This document shows positions 24,110-36,146 of a DNA stretch of 64,000 nt, one piece after another. The stretch is from Taenia hydatigena (taxonomy: Eukaryota > Platyhelminthes > Cestoda > Cyclophyllidea > Taeniidae). Each line of letters starts with the position of its first letter. Within the stretch, counting starts at the first letter, position 1. Under the pieces are notes generated by a model. The model was given only the letters and a program-made list of their open reading frames with translations, had not been told where the DNA came from and made no database searches. A program made the translations under genes and the position numbers. Where the stretch lies: positions 16,976,574 through 17,040,573 of the forward strand of contig JADWOT020000009.1 of assembly GCA_036345935.2 (NCBI GenBank), written 5' to 3'.

Positions 24110-25377
24110 AGTTTCCTTGTTCCAAGAATCTGTAACGAATGCAAGTGGCTAGAAAGAAGAACGAGAATCAAATTACCCGCTTTTGCGTGGGCACTGGATG
24201 AGAATGGGTAAAAGCATAATTATTAGTAAGAAATGTGCAGCACTGCAGAAGTGTTGGGCGTAGTGCGTCATCCATTCTGGTATGCGCATTGCTAGATGAT
24301 GCAGAATTCATTTCTAACCTCATAATAAAAATATCTCTTGGTCCCACTTTATACCATTTGTTATGGTCTTTCAACATATTTTAATACTTTCCGAATTAAG
24401 TAGATGACACATCTAAAAACATCTGCAAATGCTGTGCTTTGTTGAAATGGGCATAAACTGATAAGCAGTGCATGTCACACATTTGTGACACATGGCGCAA
24501 TGCAAAGAAATCAGGTTATCGCACATGACACTAACAGACCGGTGTGCAATTTATTCAAAGTAATAAATTGTGCTGACAATGAAGTGACAAGCAAGCAGTT
24601 TTAGTGCAACTAAGGGTAGGAAACAAGCAAAATGCATCGCTGACAAGAGAGGGAAGTGGATGGCTGGAGGGCATTTCATCCACCTTCGTAAAATTAAGTC
24701 GGCTGCAGGCTCGCCGTGATGCAAGTGGGTTACATTACCACAGTAAAGTGCAGTTCCGCACGACATTGGCTAAGCACACAACCAGGCAGGTTGGCTGTCA
24801 GTCCATTCCTTATTTCCCTTGAGTAATTTGCAAGGCATAGCATTCCACGCTACACCAAAGCTTAGTGTCGAGGTCTAAACACTTTTGTACTGAAAAATAA
24901 AACACATCCAGCTTTATTTGAAGGGAATGGAGCAGACGAAACACCCACAACTTTGTCATATATAAAGCGGCAATGGAAACGTGAGACAGATGGTGCTAGT
25001 GAAGGCAAGAATGGAGGTGAAATAATCTGCAATGGAAGCACTACAAGCGATCAAACCTAATTAACTAGCCGGCGTCAACAATAAAAACGAAAAACAACAT
25101 TCACAATTTGAGTCCTACTAATCCTAAGAGGACAGTCAGTGTAGAATGAGGAGACAACAATAATGGAATAATACTAACTCGCCGTAGCGAATTACAATCT
25201 TGCATACCTTTGTGCCCAAAAAATCACGTCAGGCACTTTGTACTAAGATTCCTTCTTGATTTAACTCCTCCATGGTGCAAATAAGTTTAAAGTGAAAGTT
25301 CGATTTTAGCACAAACAAACATACACACACGCACACATAAACATACAGGCTCTCGTGTCAATGTCATTGTCATTGCA
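24110..25377 (+). repeat. X block, forward, truncated
   Basis: The block matches 33,365-34,640 and 41,875-43,150 in the same orientation ('caagaatctgtaacgaatgcaagtggct', 'gacaagagagggaagtggatggctggagggcatttcatccacc', 'tgtcattgtcattgca'). It stops at about 25,377, exactly where exon 3 of the neighbouring pseudogene is cut. The same block in reverse lies at 26,720-29,100, so the two form arms around the damaged gene. Confidence 0.7.
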
Positions 25378-26207
25378 CGTGGTACCTTCTCTTGTCGTTA
25401 CGATTGTTGCTTCCTTTTGGCCTGTGTAAACAAGATACTCCGGTCATTATAACATGCAAAATTTGCACGTCTCTCAATGGTGAAGTGTTTGCAAATGAGC
25501 ACAAAGTATAGACGCCCAGTGGTTAACTTAAGCACTGCTTCGGTGTAATAATATTAGCAGATGCCTCTCCTGATAAGTGTCGGTGAATAGGATCTTTTAA
25601 TTTGGCATTTGGGGTATAATCACATGTACTGGCTTACGGGTAACTTTTGTTTTAATTTCCTTACTAATTTCAAAATAAGTTTTTAAATTCAACTCTAGCA
25701 TCGCAGTCGCAGTATACAATGTGTCCGACTTCAGTCCGTGAACATTGGCTTCTCCTTCCTCAAGGTACGCAGATTCCAGTTTATTTGAATCGGGTTCAGA
25801 AGGCAATTTTGTCAATCGTGTGACTTTTCCATCGGGCCATCCTTGCAATTTCGTCTTGTTCCAGGTTAGGCCGATGGAGTGAGGAGTCACAGGACCCCAC
25901 TTAAATTATTCTTTCAGTTAGTCCTCCGTTATGTTCGCCCTTTGACCAAATAGAACAAAAATTAACTGGTCCAAACGAATACTTACATTTATCTATGACC
26001 TAAAAGTATGATATTTTAAAAGTGAGTGAAACCACTCAAATGCAACTGCTTATAATCTGTTTTAAAACAAATAATATCATTCAACAAACGCTTCCACACG
26101 ATTGCTGATAAGATCCAAATGCAAATTAACAACTTACTCGTTGTTTCCTTGTGTTTCTCAGCCAAAACGAAACTCGCGAACAGAATGAGACACAAGTGAA
26201 ACGCCAT
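25378..26207 (-). pseudogene. Fn3 oncosphere-antigen family pseudogene, exon 3 cut by X block
   Basis: Exon 1 (26,138-26,207) is intact: MAFHLCLILFASFVLAEKHK with a GTAAGT donor, nearly identical to the next gene's. The Fn3 exon (25,638-25,939) is 302 bp instead of 303 and has two in-frame TAA codons before the conserved FKW (25,906-25,908 and 25,918-25,920). The rest stays open from TPHSIGLTW through SDTLYTATA. Exon 3 starts at 25,421 after ACACAG, reads GQKEATIVTTREGTT, and then runs into the X block at about 25,378, so the Ser/Gly motif and hydrophobic tail are gone. The promoter is identical by eye to that of the intact 30.5 kb gene, including the TATA box, so it may still be transcribed. 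Damage at three separate places makes it a clear pseudogene. Confidence 0.8.
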
Positions 26208-26245
26208 TTCACACAAACAATGATTTGCCCTCACAACTCATAGGG

Positions 26246-26255
26246 TATTTATAAG
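26246..26255 (-). promoter_or_regulatory. TATA box of the 25-26 kb pseudogene
   Basis: CTTATAAATA on the minus strand, about 40 bp upstream of the ATG at 26,207. The flank 26,236-26,345 appears identical to 31,418-31,527 in front of the intact gene, which points to recent copying or conversion of this promoter. Confidence 0.65.
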
Positions 26256-26715
26256 GCTGCTGAAGACCCATATCAGCCTATAAGCTCTCCCATCTCTAAC
26301 CTTCAAGGTGACTCCTACGCGTGAGTCCTCCCACGTCTAACTTTCACGCTTCTTATCATTGAGGTTAACACCAACTTCATTAAAGAATATTATGCAGTAA
26401 ATACTCACGTCTCGCATTTCCCTTCGAGCTAAATGGACAAAATCTATTGTGAACGTGGGAAGCAATTATGAATCCACATCTTTTCAGAAGAGTTTTTGCG
26501 CTCCTCGAGAATCCACCACCACCGAATGTGGGATACGACTACAGTTACGTTTTCGTCACCTCCTTCTTTGAGGCTTTATAATGGCGCGCACTAAAAAAGG
26601 GTGGTTTTAGTACACGGCACCATAAAAATCGTTGATCCGTGAGTAAGGAGATATGGTTCCAAACCTGTAGGCAAGCGTGTACTACTATGCATTAAGTGGA
26701 TTAAGTAGTCAGTAT
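26256..26715. repeat. 5' flank of the 25-26 kb pseudogene
   Basis: The conserved upstream strip continues to about 26,470. From 26,500 to 26,700 it matches 31,620-31,830 and 40,070-40,290 ('gaatccaccaccaccgaatgtgggat', 'ctttgaggctt'), the start of R5. No gene is seen. Confidence 0.55.
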
Positions 26716-26719
26716 TTTA

Positions 26720-29100
26720 AATTGTTAATTTCCCTGCAGAGCAGCACAAATATTATCGCACATCCTTCAAGTGTACTTCTACAGTCTCCAAAGACGATGG
26801 TGTCTTCATGCCTCAATAAAGTATGAGATAAAAGTGCACTGACAAGGATTCAACTTTCCGTGATTAGTACAGCAACTGTTGGTCGTAATTCAAAATAAGT
26901 GCAATTCACCAAAATGCGCCCTGTGGTCGGCACTCGCGTTCACCAAGCCTGACCAATTGTCAGTGAGTTGCGCTGAATGTCTCCCCTTTGAATGTCCACA
27001 ATTAACTGTGAGCATTCAACTCCCTGTTGGACCAGCAAAGACTCCACTGCTAACAATGATATTTGTGCTACTCAAAAGAATGTCAACATGTAGCCATGTG
27101 TCACTGCATAATCGTGGTCACATCACCCACTGCTTTCCTTGTTAATCGTCCCAGAATCCACCCCTCTTCACCCTTCCCAGACAGCTGGCGTGTGGTGGAA
27201 ACAGACAAGGGTGTGAACCTGGCAGATGAACGAGGCCATAGTGCAGTGCGACACACACGAATATGCTCTCACCTTGCATCCATCACACCCGAATCTCATC
27301 AGCAGCCCCAATTTTGGTCCTCACATATGCCCTTCACTACATTCTTCCTCCTCCTGCGTCGCGTCCAAATATCACACGCTACTTTGCGTCCGTTCAGCCA
27401 TCACCACTTGCTGACATGTCCTCATTCAAACCCACCTACGAATCAGGGAGTAGTGCTGCGACAATATTTCCTGACGGATATAACACCACGTGAGTTTGGG
27501 GTATTGAAGTGCTCTTAGTTATGGAAAAACTACCTTTAAAAGTGGACGCGATAGGAGCAATGAGAATACAGAAGCAGCGTAGTCTACATGGGTTCCCCTT
27601 ATCCCTCCACAGATGGCATAATGTAGCAGACCAGTTGACAGGGCATGCGAATCGAGCAACTTTGGTCACATCAGGGGCAATTCCGTCAGCTAACCCCAAA
27701 TTTAACATCTGCATAGGAGGCGTAGATTGGAGACACATAGACAGGTGGCGCTGTCATCTCATTAATGAGGATGATTTTAAAAGTATGAGAACACTGCTTC
27801 CCCACTGCATTGGTTCATGCAATGACAATGACATTGACACGACAGCCTGTGTGTTCATGTGTGCGTGCGTGTGGATGCCTGTGTGGGTTGAAACCCAACT
27901 TCAACTTCAAATGCATTTGCACCATGGAGAGCTCAATCAAGAAGGAACCTTAGTACAAAGCGTCTAATGTGATGACTTGGGCACGAAGATGTGCATGCCT
28001 ATGATTCGCCACGGGGAGTTAGTACTATTGCATTATTATTGTCTCCTCATTCCACACTGGCTGTCCTCTTGGAATTAGTAGGACTCAAGTCGTGAAGGTG
28101 GCTGCTGCATTCGCAAGACAGTTGTTCGTTGTTATTGTTGATGTTGGCTAGTTAATCGAGTTTGATTGCTTGTGTACTTCACTAGCAGGCTATCGCAACT
28201 CCATTCTCGCCTTCGCAACCACCATCTGTCTCATTTTTCGTTGCCGCTTTATGTATGACAAAGTTGTGGATGCTTCGTATGCTCCATTCCCTTCAAACGA
28301 AGATGAAAGTGCTTTTTTCCTTTTCAGTACAAAAGTGATTAGACCTCGACACTAAGCTTTGGTGTAGCGTGGGAAGCTGTGCCATGCAAATTACTCAAGT
28401 GAAATACGGAGTGGATTACAACCAAGCCATCTCTTTGTGTGCTTATCCAATGTCGTGCGGAACTGCACTTTACTGTGGTAATGTACTCCACTTGCACCAC
28501 TGCGAGCCTGCAGACGACTTAATTTTACGAAGGTGGATGAAATGCCCTCCAGCCATCCACTTCCCTCTCTTGTCAGCGATGCATTTTGCTTGTTTCCTAC
28601 CCTTAGTTGCACTAAAACTGCTTGCTTGTCACTTCATTGTCAGCACAATTTATTACTTTGAATAAATTGCACACCGGTCTGTTAGTGTCATTTGAGACAA
28701 CCTGATTTCTTTGTATTATGCCATGTGTCACAAATGTGTGACACGCACTGCTTGTCAGTTAATGCACATTCCAGCAAAGCACAGCGTTTGCAGATGTTTT
28801 TCGATGTGCCATCTACTCAATTCGGAAAGTAGTAAATGTGTTGCAAGACCACAATAAATGGTGTCAAGTGGGACCAAATGACATCTCTATCATGTGGTTA
28901 GAAATGGATTTAGTCCCATCTAGCGGTGCGCATACCAGATTGGATGACGTACTACGCCCAACAATTCTGCACTGTCTCACATTTTCACTGGTACTTATGT
29001 TTTCACCCATTCTCGTGCAATGCCTAAGCAAAAAGGGAAAATTTGGCTCCTGTTGTTCATTCTAGCCACTTGCGTTCGTTACAGATACTTGAAACAAGGA
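26720..29100 (-). repeat. X block, inverted, full length
   Basis: The block is the reverse complement of about 33,365-35,740, very similar throughout. It contains the Y segment (26,979-28,188) and the 'gtcacaaatgtgtgac' inverted repeat at about 28,727. Open frames of about 150 codons in it (27,063-27,518 and 27,509-27,967) recur in other X copies, but they have no recognisable domain, start inside one another's shadows, and are frameshifted between copies. Confidence 0.7.
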
Positions 29101-29159
29101 AATTTACGCTTGACATTTGAAAATAGGGTCCGCGCAACAACGGTTGATGCGATGCACTA

Positions 29160-30521
29160 CGATCTTTGTGCAAGGCATTTTGCAGTGATCAATTAGCATC
29201 TTTCACGTTCACCCTCAGAGATACTTAGAGATATAATCCAGATGAGGCTAAAAAGGTGTAGCCACATTAGATTTTGTTGAAAAGCTATCAATATTTTCAT
29301 GCAAGTCATAACAGCTCTCTCGCTTTTCGTCTCCATGGGAAGGTGTTTCCGGATAACCCTCTCCATAGCATTCACCCAACTTTGAGAGCATCGCCATCTA
29401 CTTCCTCATCACGACCAAAATTATTCTGTTGATCCTTGGTTGAACACTTCCAATGCATTCCACCACTTGGTGGCCTTGTGCTGCTACAGGCCTCTCTAAC
29501 TCCGATAGGCTACATGTTGACTGTTGGAATTGTGTACCTTAGTAATTACGGGGTCACATGTGAAGACCCGTGAAAGATTGTGGAGGGTTCACCTTCACCT
29601 CATCCTTTCACGCATGTGAGAACACTGTGTACTTTAACTCCATCTCCAAAAGCGCCTTAGTAGCAGTCTCCTTTAGAGTTGAAATTTGTATCCGAGTGCA
29701 GATTATAAGTGCGTGTTAAATGCTAGCACGAATCGAGTTGTTGGGCAAGATGGACAAGAGTGTGATTTCTATTCCCCCTTGTCCACTTACATTTGAGCTG
29801 TGCCTACAAGTGGATTTCCATTACCGTACTTTCCATCCATACTTAATAGCACAAATGATTTGGGCCTAAACGTGTTTACACAGGGACTCATAACTGTAGT
29901 GTAACTAACAATTTAGGTACTGCCTACCTGAGTCCTCCCATCGCCCTTTATCTTCTTTCCATCCTATTAACTTTCCTAATCACAACACGGTAGTGGAAAT
30001 CAAACTTATGGGGAATTAAAGACCTGTTATACCGAGGTGGAGATGACCGATGGCGATGGAGCAGCGGACATACCGACTACGCTCTCCCCATTACGTGGAC
30101 TCCTCAATTACTCCTCGCCCATTGTGAGCCATTCACCAAACTCATTAGAATAATAATACTCATCCCGTTGTCGACAGAATTACCCCAAGGCACATGCCTG
30201 TTGCACACTAAAGCTGAGTAGCCAGGTTAGTAACTAGATGTTGGTCTACCTTGTGATAATTATGAGGCTGTCGACATATTCGGCCATTACACCCCAAAGC
30301 AGAAAACACCTTCCCGCTCACTTTCATTCAACCACACATAAATGTGCCGAATTCGTGCATTTTTCATTCAGAGTTTATCCATTGGGATAGGAGAAATTAG
30401 TGTTAATAAGGGGAAAAGGGCTAGGAAGGGGGCCATTTCCAACACCATGGATACATGCAAGGCAGAAAGGGGTGGTGAAAAGCGCAAGTCATGGGAAATG
30501 GGCATTGAAGCACACGAGCGT
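29160..30521 (+). repeat. R3-R4 block and 3' flank of the 30.5 kb gene
   Basis: R3 covers about 29,160-29,760 and R4 about 29,760-29,930. The main R block is missing compared with the neighbouring copies: the text passes from R4 straight to the 'gcctacctgagtcctcccatc' strip. About 30,240-30,520 is the 3' flank. The open frames on the + strand at 30,342-30,632 are shadows of exon 3. Confidence 0.6.
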
Positions 30522-31388
30522 TCAAGCAAGAAATATCGCCATGCAAGTGAAGAGGAGTCCAGCGATTGCAAATGTTTTACCAGATCCACTAGACGTTGTG
30601 CCTGCGTAAACAAGACATTCTGGCCATTATAACGCGCAAACAATGCACCTCTGTCCACAGTGAAGTGTTTCCACATGATCAATTAAAACAGGTGATTAGT
30701 GGTAAACTTAAGCAATGCGCCTGTGTAATAATGGTAGCAGACGCCTATCCTGATGCATTTCGGTAAATAGTATCTTTTAATGCGGCATTTAGAGTACAAT
30801 CACATGTACTGACTTACCGCTGTCCTCTGTTTTAATATCTGCACTGAATTCCAATTGTGTTTCTGGATCAAGCAATACGATGGCAGTCATATGGTATAGT
30901 GTGTTGGACTTTAGTCCGTCAACAATGACTTCTCCATCCTCGAGGGACGCATTTGCCGATTTTTCAAATCCGCCCCCAGAAGCCAATCTCGCCGTTAGCA
31001 CGACTCGCGCATCAAACATATCTTCCGCAAGTCCCGGGTCCCAAGTTAGGCCAATGGAGTGATAAGTCACAGGTCCCCACTCGAAGTACTTTCGCGCTTG
31101 GTCCTTTGTTAAGACCCTTCCTTAAACGAAAGAAAATAAGTGTTAACCGATCTAAATAACTGCTCACATTTATCTATGACCTAAAAGTATGATGGCTCTA
31201 AAATGAGTAAAACCACTAGAATGCAACTGCTTATAATCTACTCTGAAGCAAATGTTATCGTTCAGCAAATGCGTTCACACTATTCCGCATAAGATTCTGA
31301 TGAAAATTAACAACTTACTCGTTGTTTCCTTGTGTTTCTCAGCCAAAACGAAACTCGCGAACAGAATGAGACACAAGTGAAACGCCAT
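30522..31388 (-). CDS. Fn3 oncosphere-antigen family protein, intact (copy 6)
   Basis: Three exons: 31,319-31,388 (70 bp), 30,818-31,120 (303 bp) and 30,522-30,601 (80 bp), total 453 nt, 150 aa, all junctions phase 1 with GT-AG sites. Exon 1 encodes signal peptide MAFHLCLILFASFVLA followed by EKHKETT. Exon 2 is one Fn3 domain: KYFEWGPVTYHSIGLTW at residues about 37-53, LKSNTLYHMTA as the Tyr-corner strand and a final EFSADIKTEDSG. Exon 3 reads GTTSSGSGKTFA, then about 14 hydrophobic residues ending LA. A small-residue cluster before a terminal hydrophobic stretch fits a GPI-anchor signal or tail anchor. Family proteins are expressed in the oncosphere and are targets of protective antibodies. 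The start ATG is the first after the TATA box. No defect is seen. Confidence 0.87.
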
Positions 31389-31427
31389 CTTCACACCAAC
31401 AATGATTTGCCCTCACAACTCATAGGG

Positions 31428-31437
31428 TATTTATAAG
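31428..31437 (-). promoter_or_regulatory. TATA box of copy 6
   Basis: CTTATAAATA on the minus strand, about 40 bp before the ATG. The upstream strip ('catatcagcctataagctctcccatctctaacc') matches the 26 kb pseudogene promoter more closely than that of copy 7. Confidence 0.7.
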
Positions 31438-33300
31438 GCTGCTGAAGACCCATATCAGCCTATAAGCTCTCCCATCTCTAACCTTCAAGGTGACTCCTAC
31501 GCGTGAGTCCTCCCACGTCTAACTTTCACGCTTCTTATCATTGAGGTTAACACCAAATTAATTGGAGAATATTATGCAGTGTGCACTCACGTAAAGCATT
31601 TGTGAATCCACAACATCTCAGAAGTGTTTTTGCACTCTTCGTGAACCCACCACAACCGAATGTGGGATTCGACTACGTTATGTCCTCGCTATCCTCTTCT
31701 CTGAGGCTTTCTACTTTCGCGCAAGCAAACCATGTGGTTTTGGTAGAGGGCACCGTAAAATTCGTTGTTTGGTGCGTAAGAAGATATAGTTTCGACCCCG
31801 TAGGCAAGCGTATACTTCCTCGCCAATGTTTGGCTTTTTTCTAAATAATATTGATGTGAAGTTGGTTGTGACACTAACTGTGAGCATGTTTGTCACTTAT
31901 GGAACTGAATGTATTGTTTGCCACCTAACAATGCTGCCACACTTGTATCTACGATGCCTTGCAGAAGCGAATCGCCTCCACTGTAGATAGCACAGTTGAT
32001 ATTTAAGTCAGACCACTTCAGGTAGACACTGGACCCAATTAACCAACAATGCCAGCCTACATCCTGTCGTACTGCTTACACATAGCCGATCTACTTTTGA
32101 ATGTCCTCAGACTTAGGACGACTCCGCCACATTTCATGATGATGAGGGAGGCCAAGACACTATTCAAATTAACACATCGACACTGCACTGCTCTGAGTGT
32201 GAGAGGCAGCAATGAACTGGGTACATGGACAAATATCCCACCTGTCTAGTGCGATAGTCACCTCTTCTTTCGCATCGTCAACACAAGAGAAAGCAGTGTT
32301 AAACTGCACCAACAGAAATGTCGTGGCATCCAAAACACCACTGTCAGGATGAAACACGTAGAAAGTCAGTTTAACCTACCACAATTACTTTTCTTTCTTT
32401 CGACAGCACAAGTCCTGTGGACAACAATGTACACAGACCGTGTTTTACACATGCTTTCCGCAATCCGTCTGCCATGGAGCCACCAACGCCACCCACACAC
32501 CATCCAGTCGCCATCGTCTGGTGTTTTGTAGCTCCCCTCTCATTCCCTACATTCACTCAACTTGCACCCCTTTCGTGGTCAACTTCGAAAGCACACTGAC
32601 AATGCCCTTCCCTCTTTCGTCGCCTCTTGTGCTGTACATTAATGTGAATAGGATATAACCATTCAGTGAACGTTGGAAAAGTATATGTTAGCCCATGCGT
32701 GGTCGTGTCTAATCACCTGTGAAAACGGTGCATGTGGTTCACATTGACCTCCTCTCATTTTGCGCATGAGATCACCGTCTTCATACAGGAGTGAAGTCAA
32801 GCATAGCGATGGTCATGCTGATAATAGTGTGAATTTCAATATAGTCGCGTGCGTCGTTCCTTCATGATAAAATTGTGTTTCTGTCTCTTCTCCTCTGCTG
32901 CACCCTCAACAATAATAATAATAATTTGACGGTGAAGGATGGACCGTTCTTCCACTCCATTTATTCTGTCCTTGTCTCGAAATTCACAAATGGATGGAAG
33001 GAAGCAGACCTCGATCATGTCCATCTTAGCTGAGCTGAAGTGTGTGAGCGATCGAGTCACAACTCGCCTCATTCCACCAACTCTCTCTGCCTCCCAGACA
33101 TCCGTGGTGTCGGATTTGCCCCACTCACTATTCATTCCTGCTCTATCAACATTAATTTACCCCTCACTGACAAATACACAAATTCGCCACACTTACTTGT
33201 GCTTGAATGGAACAGACTGCAAAGGCATTCGCTCCATTGTGGTGAAGTTGGGTGCGATTATTTATCTTAAAATGCGTGGACATGTCGTCAGCCTCATAAT
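31438..33300. repeat. 5' flank and R5 block, tandem unit 1
   Basis: The strip is very similar to 39,818-41,830. Two small deletions relative to that copy are visible: about 42 bp near 31,595 and about 66 bp near 32,478. About 33,000-33,290 resembles the inverted family 3' flank ('gacatccgtggtg', 'aaattcgccacacttacttgtgcttgaatggaac'), a remnant of another lost plus-strand copy. A short (AAT)n tract lies at about 32,910. No intact exon is recognised. Confidence 0.6.
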
Positions 33301-33364
33301 TCTCCACAAGTTGGACTAACACCTACTTGCTTGCCCCATTACTACATATAAATTTCCCTGTTTC

Positions 33365-35740
33365 AAGAATCTGTAACGAATGCAAGTGGCTAGACTGAAC
33401 AACAGGAGCCAAATTTTCCCTTTTTGCTTAGGCATTGCATGAGAATGGGTGAAAACATAAGTAATGGTGAAAATGTGAGACACTGCAGAATCGTTGGGCG
33501 TAGTACGTCATCCAATCTGCTATGCGCATTACTAGATGATATTGAGTCCATTTCTAACCTCATAATGCAGATGTCATTTGGTCCCACTTGACACCATTTA
33601 TTGTGGTCTTGCAACACATTTACTACTTTCCGAATTGAGTAGATGAAACACCTAGAAACATCTGCAAACGCTGTGCTTTGTTGGAATGTGCATTAACTGA
33701 CAAGCAGTGCACGTCACACATTTGTGACACGTGGCACAATACAAAGAAATCTGGTTGTCGCACATGACACTAACAGACCGGTGTGCAATATTCAAAGCAA
33801 TAAATTGCGTTGACAATGAAGTGACAAGCAAGCAGTTTTAGTGCAACTAAGGGTAGGAAGCAAGCAAAATGCATCGCTGACAAGAGAGGGAAGTGGACGG
33901 CTGGAGGGCATTTCATCCACCTTCGTAAAATTAAGTCGTCTGCAGGCTCGCAGTGGTGCAAGTGGATTACATTACCACAGTAAAGTGCAGTTTCGCGCGA
34001 CATTGGATAAGCACACAAAGAGGTGGCTTGGCTGCCAATCCACTCCGCATCTCACTTGAGTAATTTGCATGGCACAGCTTCCCACGCTACACCAAAGCTT
34101 AGTGTCGAGGTCTAATCACTTTTGCACTGAAAAGGAAAAAAGCACTTTCATCTTCGTTTGAAGGGAATGGAGCATACGAAGCATCCACAACTTTGTCATA
34201 CATAAAGCGGCAACGAAAAATGAGACAGATGGTGGTTGCGAAGGCGAGAATGGAGTTGCGATAGCCTGCTAGTGAAGTACACAAGCAATCAAACTCGATT
34301 AACTAGCCAACATCAACAATAACAACGAACAACTGTCTTGCGAATGCAGCAGCCACCTTCACGACTTGAGTCCTACTAATTCCAAGAGGACAGCCAGTGT
34401 GGAATGAGGAGACAATAATAATGCAATAGTACTAACTCCCCGTGGCGAATCATAAGCATGCACATCTTTGTGCCCAAATCATCATATTGGACGCTTCGTA
34501 CTAAGGTTCCTTCTTGATTGAGCTCTCCATGGTGCAAATGCATTTGAAGTTGAAGTTGGGTTTCAACCCACACAGGCATCCACACGCACGCACACATGAA
34601 CACACAGGCTGTCGTGTCAATGTCATTGTCATTGCATGGACCAATGCAGTGGGAAAGCAGTGTTCTCATACTTTTAAAATCATCCTCATTAATGAGATGA
34701 CAGCGCCACCTGTCTATGTGTCTCCAATCTACGCCTCCTATGCAGATGTTAAATTTGGGGTTAGCTGACGGAATTGCCCCTGATGTGACCAAAGTTGCTC
34801 GATTCGCATGCCCTGTCAACTGGTCTGCTACATTATGCCATCTGTGGAGGGATAAGGGGAACCCATGTAGACTACGCTGCTTTGGTATTCTCATTGCTCC
34901 TATCGCGTCCACTTTTAAAGGTAGTTTTTACATAACTAAGAGCACTTCAATACCCCAAACTCACGTGGTGTTATATCCGTCAGGAAATATTGTCGCAGCA
35001 CTACTCCCTGATTCGTAGGTGGGTTTGAATGAGGACATGTCAGCAAGTGGTGATGGCTGAACGGACGCAAAGTAGCGTGTGATATTTGGACGCGACGCAG
35101 GAGGAGGAAGAATGTAGTGAAGGTCATATGTGAGGACCAAAATAGTGGGGGCTGCTGATGAGATTTGGGTGTGATGGATGCAAGGTGAGAGCATATTCGT
35201 GTGTGTCGCACTGCACTATGGCCTCGTTCATCTGCCAGGTTCACACTCTCGTCGGTTTCCACCACATGGCAGCTGTCTGGGAAGGGTGAAGAGGGGTGGA
35301 TTCTGGGACGATTAACAAGGAAAGCAGTGGGTGATGTGACCACGATTATGCAGTGACCCATGGCTACATGTTGACATTCTTTTGAGTAGCACAAATATCA
35401 TTGTTAGCAGTGGAGTCTTTGCTGGTCCAACAGGGAGTTGAATGCTCACAGTTAATTGTGGACATTCAAAGGGGAGACATTCAGCGCAACTCACTGACAA
35501 TTGGTCAGGCTTGGTGAACGCGAGTGCCGACCACAGGGCGCATTTTGGTGAATTGCACTTATTTTGAATTACGACCAACAGTTGCTGTACTAATCACGGA
35601 AAGTTGAATCCTTGTCAGTGCACTTTTATCTCATACTTTATTGAGGCATGAAGACACCATCGTCTTTGGAGACTGTAGAAGTACACTTGAAGGATGTGCG
35701 ATAATGTTTGTTCTGTTCCGTAGAGAAATTAACAATTTAA
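33365..35740 (+). repeat. X block, forward, full length (unit 1)
   Basis: The block is nearly identical to 41,875-44,210 and to the reverse complement of 26,720-29,100. It contains the complement of Y, a GTCACA/TGTGAC inverted repeat at about 33,714, and the frames that recur in each X copy. The 178-codon minus frame (34,376-34,912) is broken in the 43 kb copy, which argues against coding. Confidence 0.7.
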
Positions 35741-35891
35741 AATACTGACTACTTAATCCACTTAATGCATTTCTAGTCGTTACTTTGTTGAACTATAAAC
35801 TGTAACATCAAATGCATCACATCGGATAAAATCTGCAAATGCCAGTTCTTATAACCCTCCATTTCCACTCCACTCTCAAAAGCTTTATTCT

Positions 35892-36146
35892 ATGTTATTT
35901 ATTTGTTTGTCGTTTTTGACCTTAACTTCGTGTTTAAGTGCGCCTCATACGATCCCTTCACACAGGGTCACAGCATCCATTTCTCAAAGTCATATTACCA
36001 TTATAACCGTCATTATCGTTGAGCTCGAGGGTGGAGATTTAAGTGTAGCTGACACAATGGAGGAATCAAAGTGGAGGATGGGGGCTATCCGAGTGCCACA
36101 AAGTTGTCACGGCATTTCTTATGACGCGATTGAAAGGAAAATATGA
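35892..36146 (+). CDS. Possible small secreted protein (84 aa), unit 1
   Basis: An 84-codon frame begins MLFICLSFLTLTSCLSA, which looks like a signal peptide with a short h-region and a small-x-small end, followed by a moderately hydrophobic ITIITVIIVELEGG stretch and a charged C-terminus ending ERKI. A TATA-like CTTATAA lies at 35,848, 44 bp before the ATG, close to the spacing in the Fn3 genes. The frame is kept in the duplicate at 44,351-44,605 with three amino-acid differences. I do not recognise a family. It may be a chance frame kept open only because the duplication is recent. Confidence 0.3.
   Translation: MLFICLSFLTLTSCLSAPHTIPSHRVTASISQSHITIITVIIVELEGGDLSVADTMEESKWRMGAIRVPQSCHGISYDAIERKI

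Noticed and set aside
27063..27518. 151-codon frame found in several X copies (also 34,936-35,394, 43,419-43,853, 46,074-46,508)
   Set aside because: A second, overlapping frame is equally open in the same place, the C-termini differ by frameshift, and the start lies inside another open frame. It is best seen as a repeat shadow.
32905..32925. (AAT)n tract, duplicated at about 41,425
   Set aside because: A short simple repeat with no sign of function.
34376..34912. 178-codon minus frame in the X block, recurring as a 152-codon frame at 27,509-27,967
   Set aside because: The copy near 43 kb is broken by a deletion and the reading frame is not kept between copies. The peptide shows no domain. 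Recurrence is explained by duplication of the DNA.
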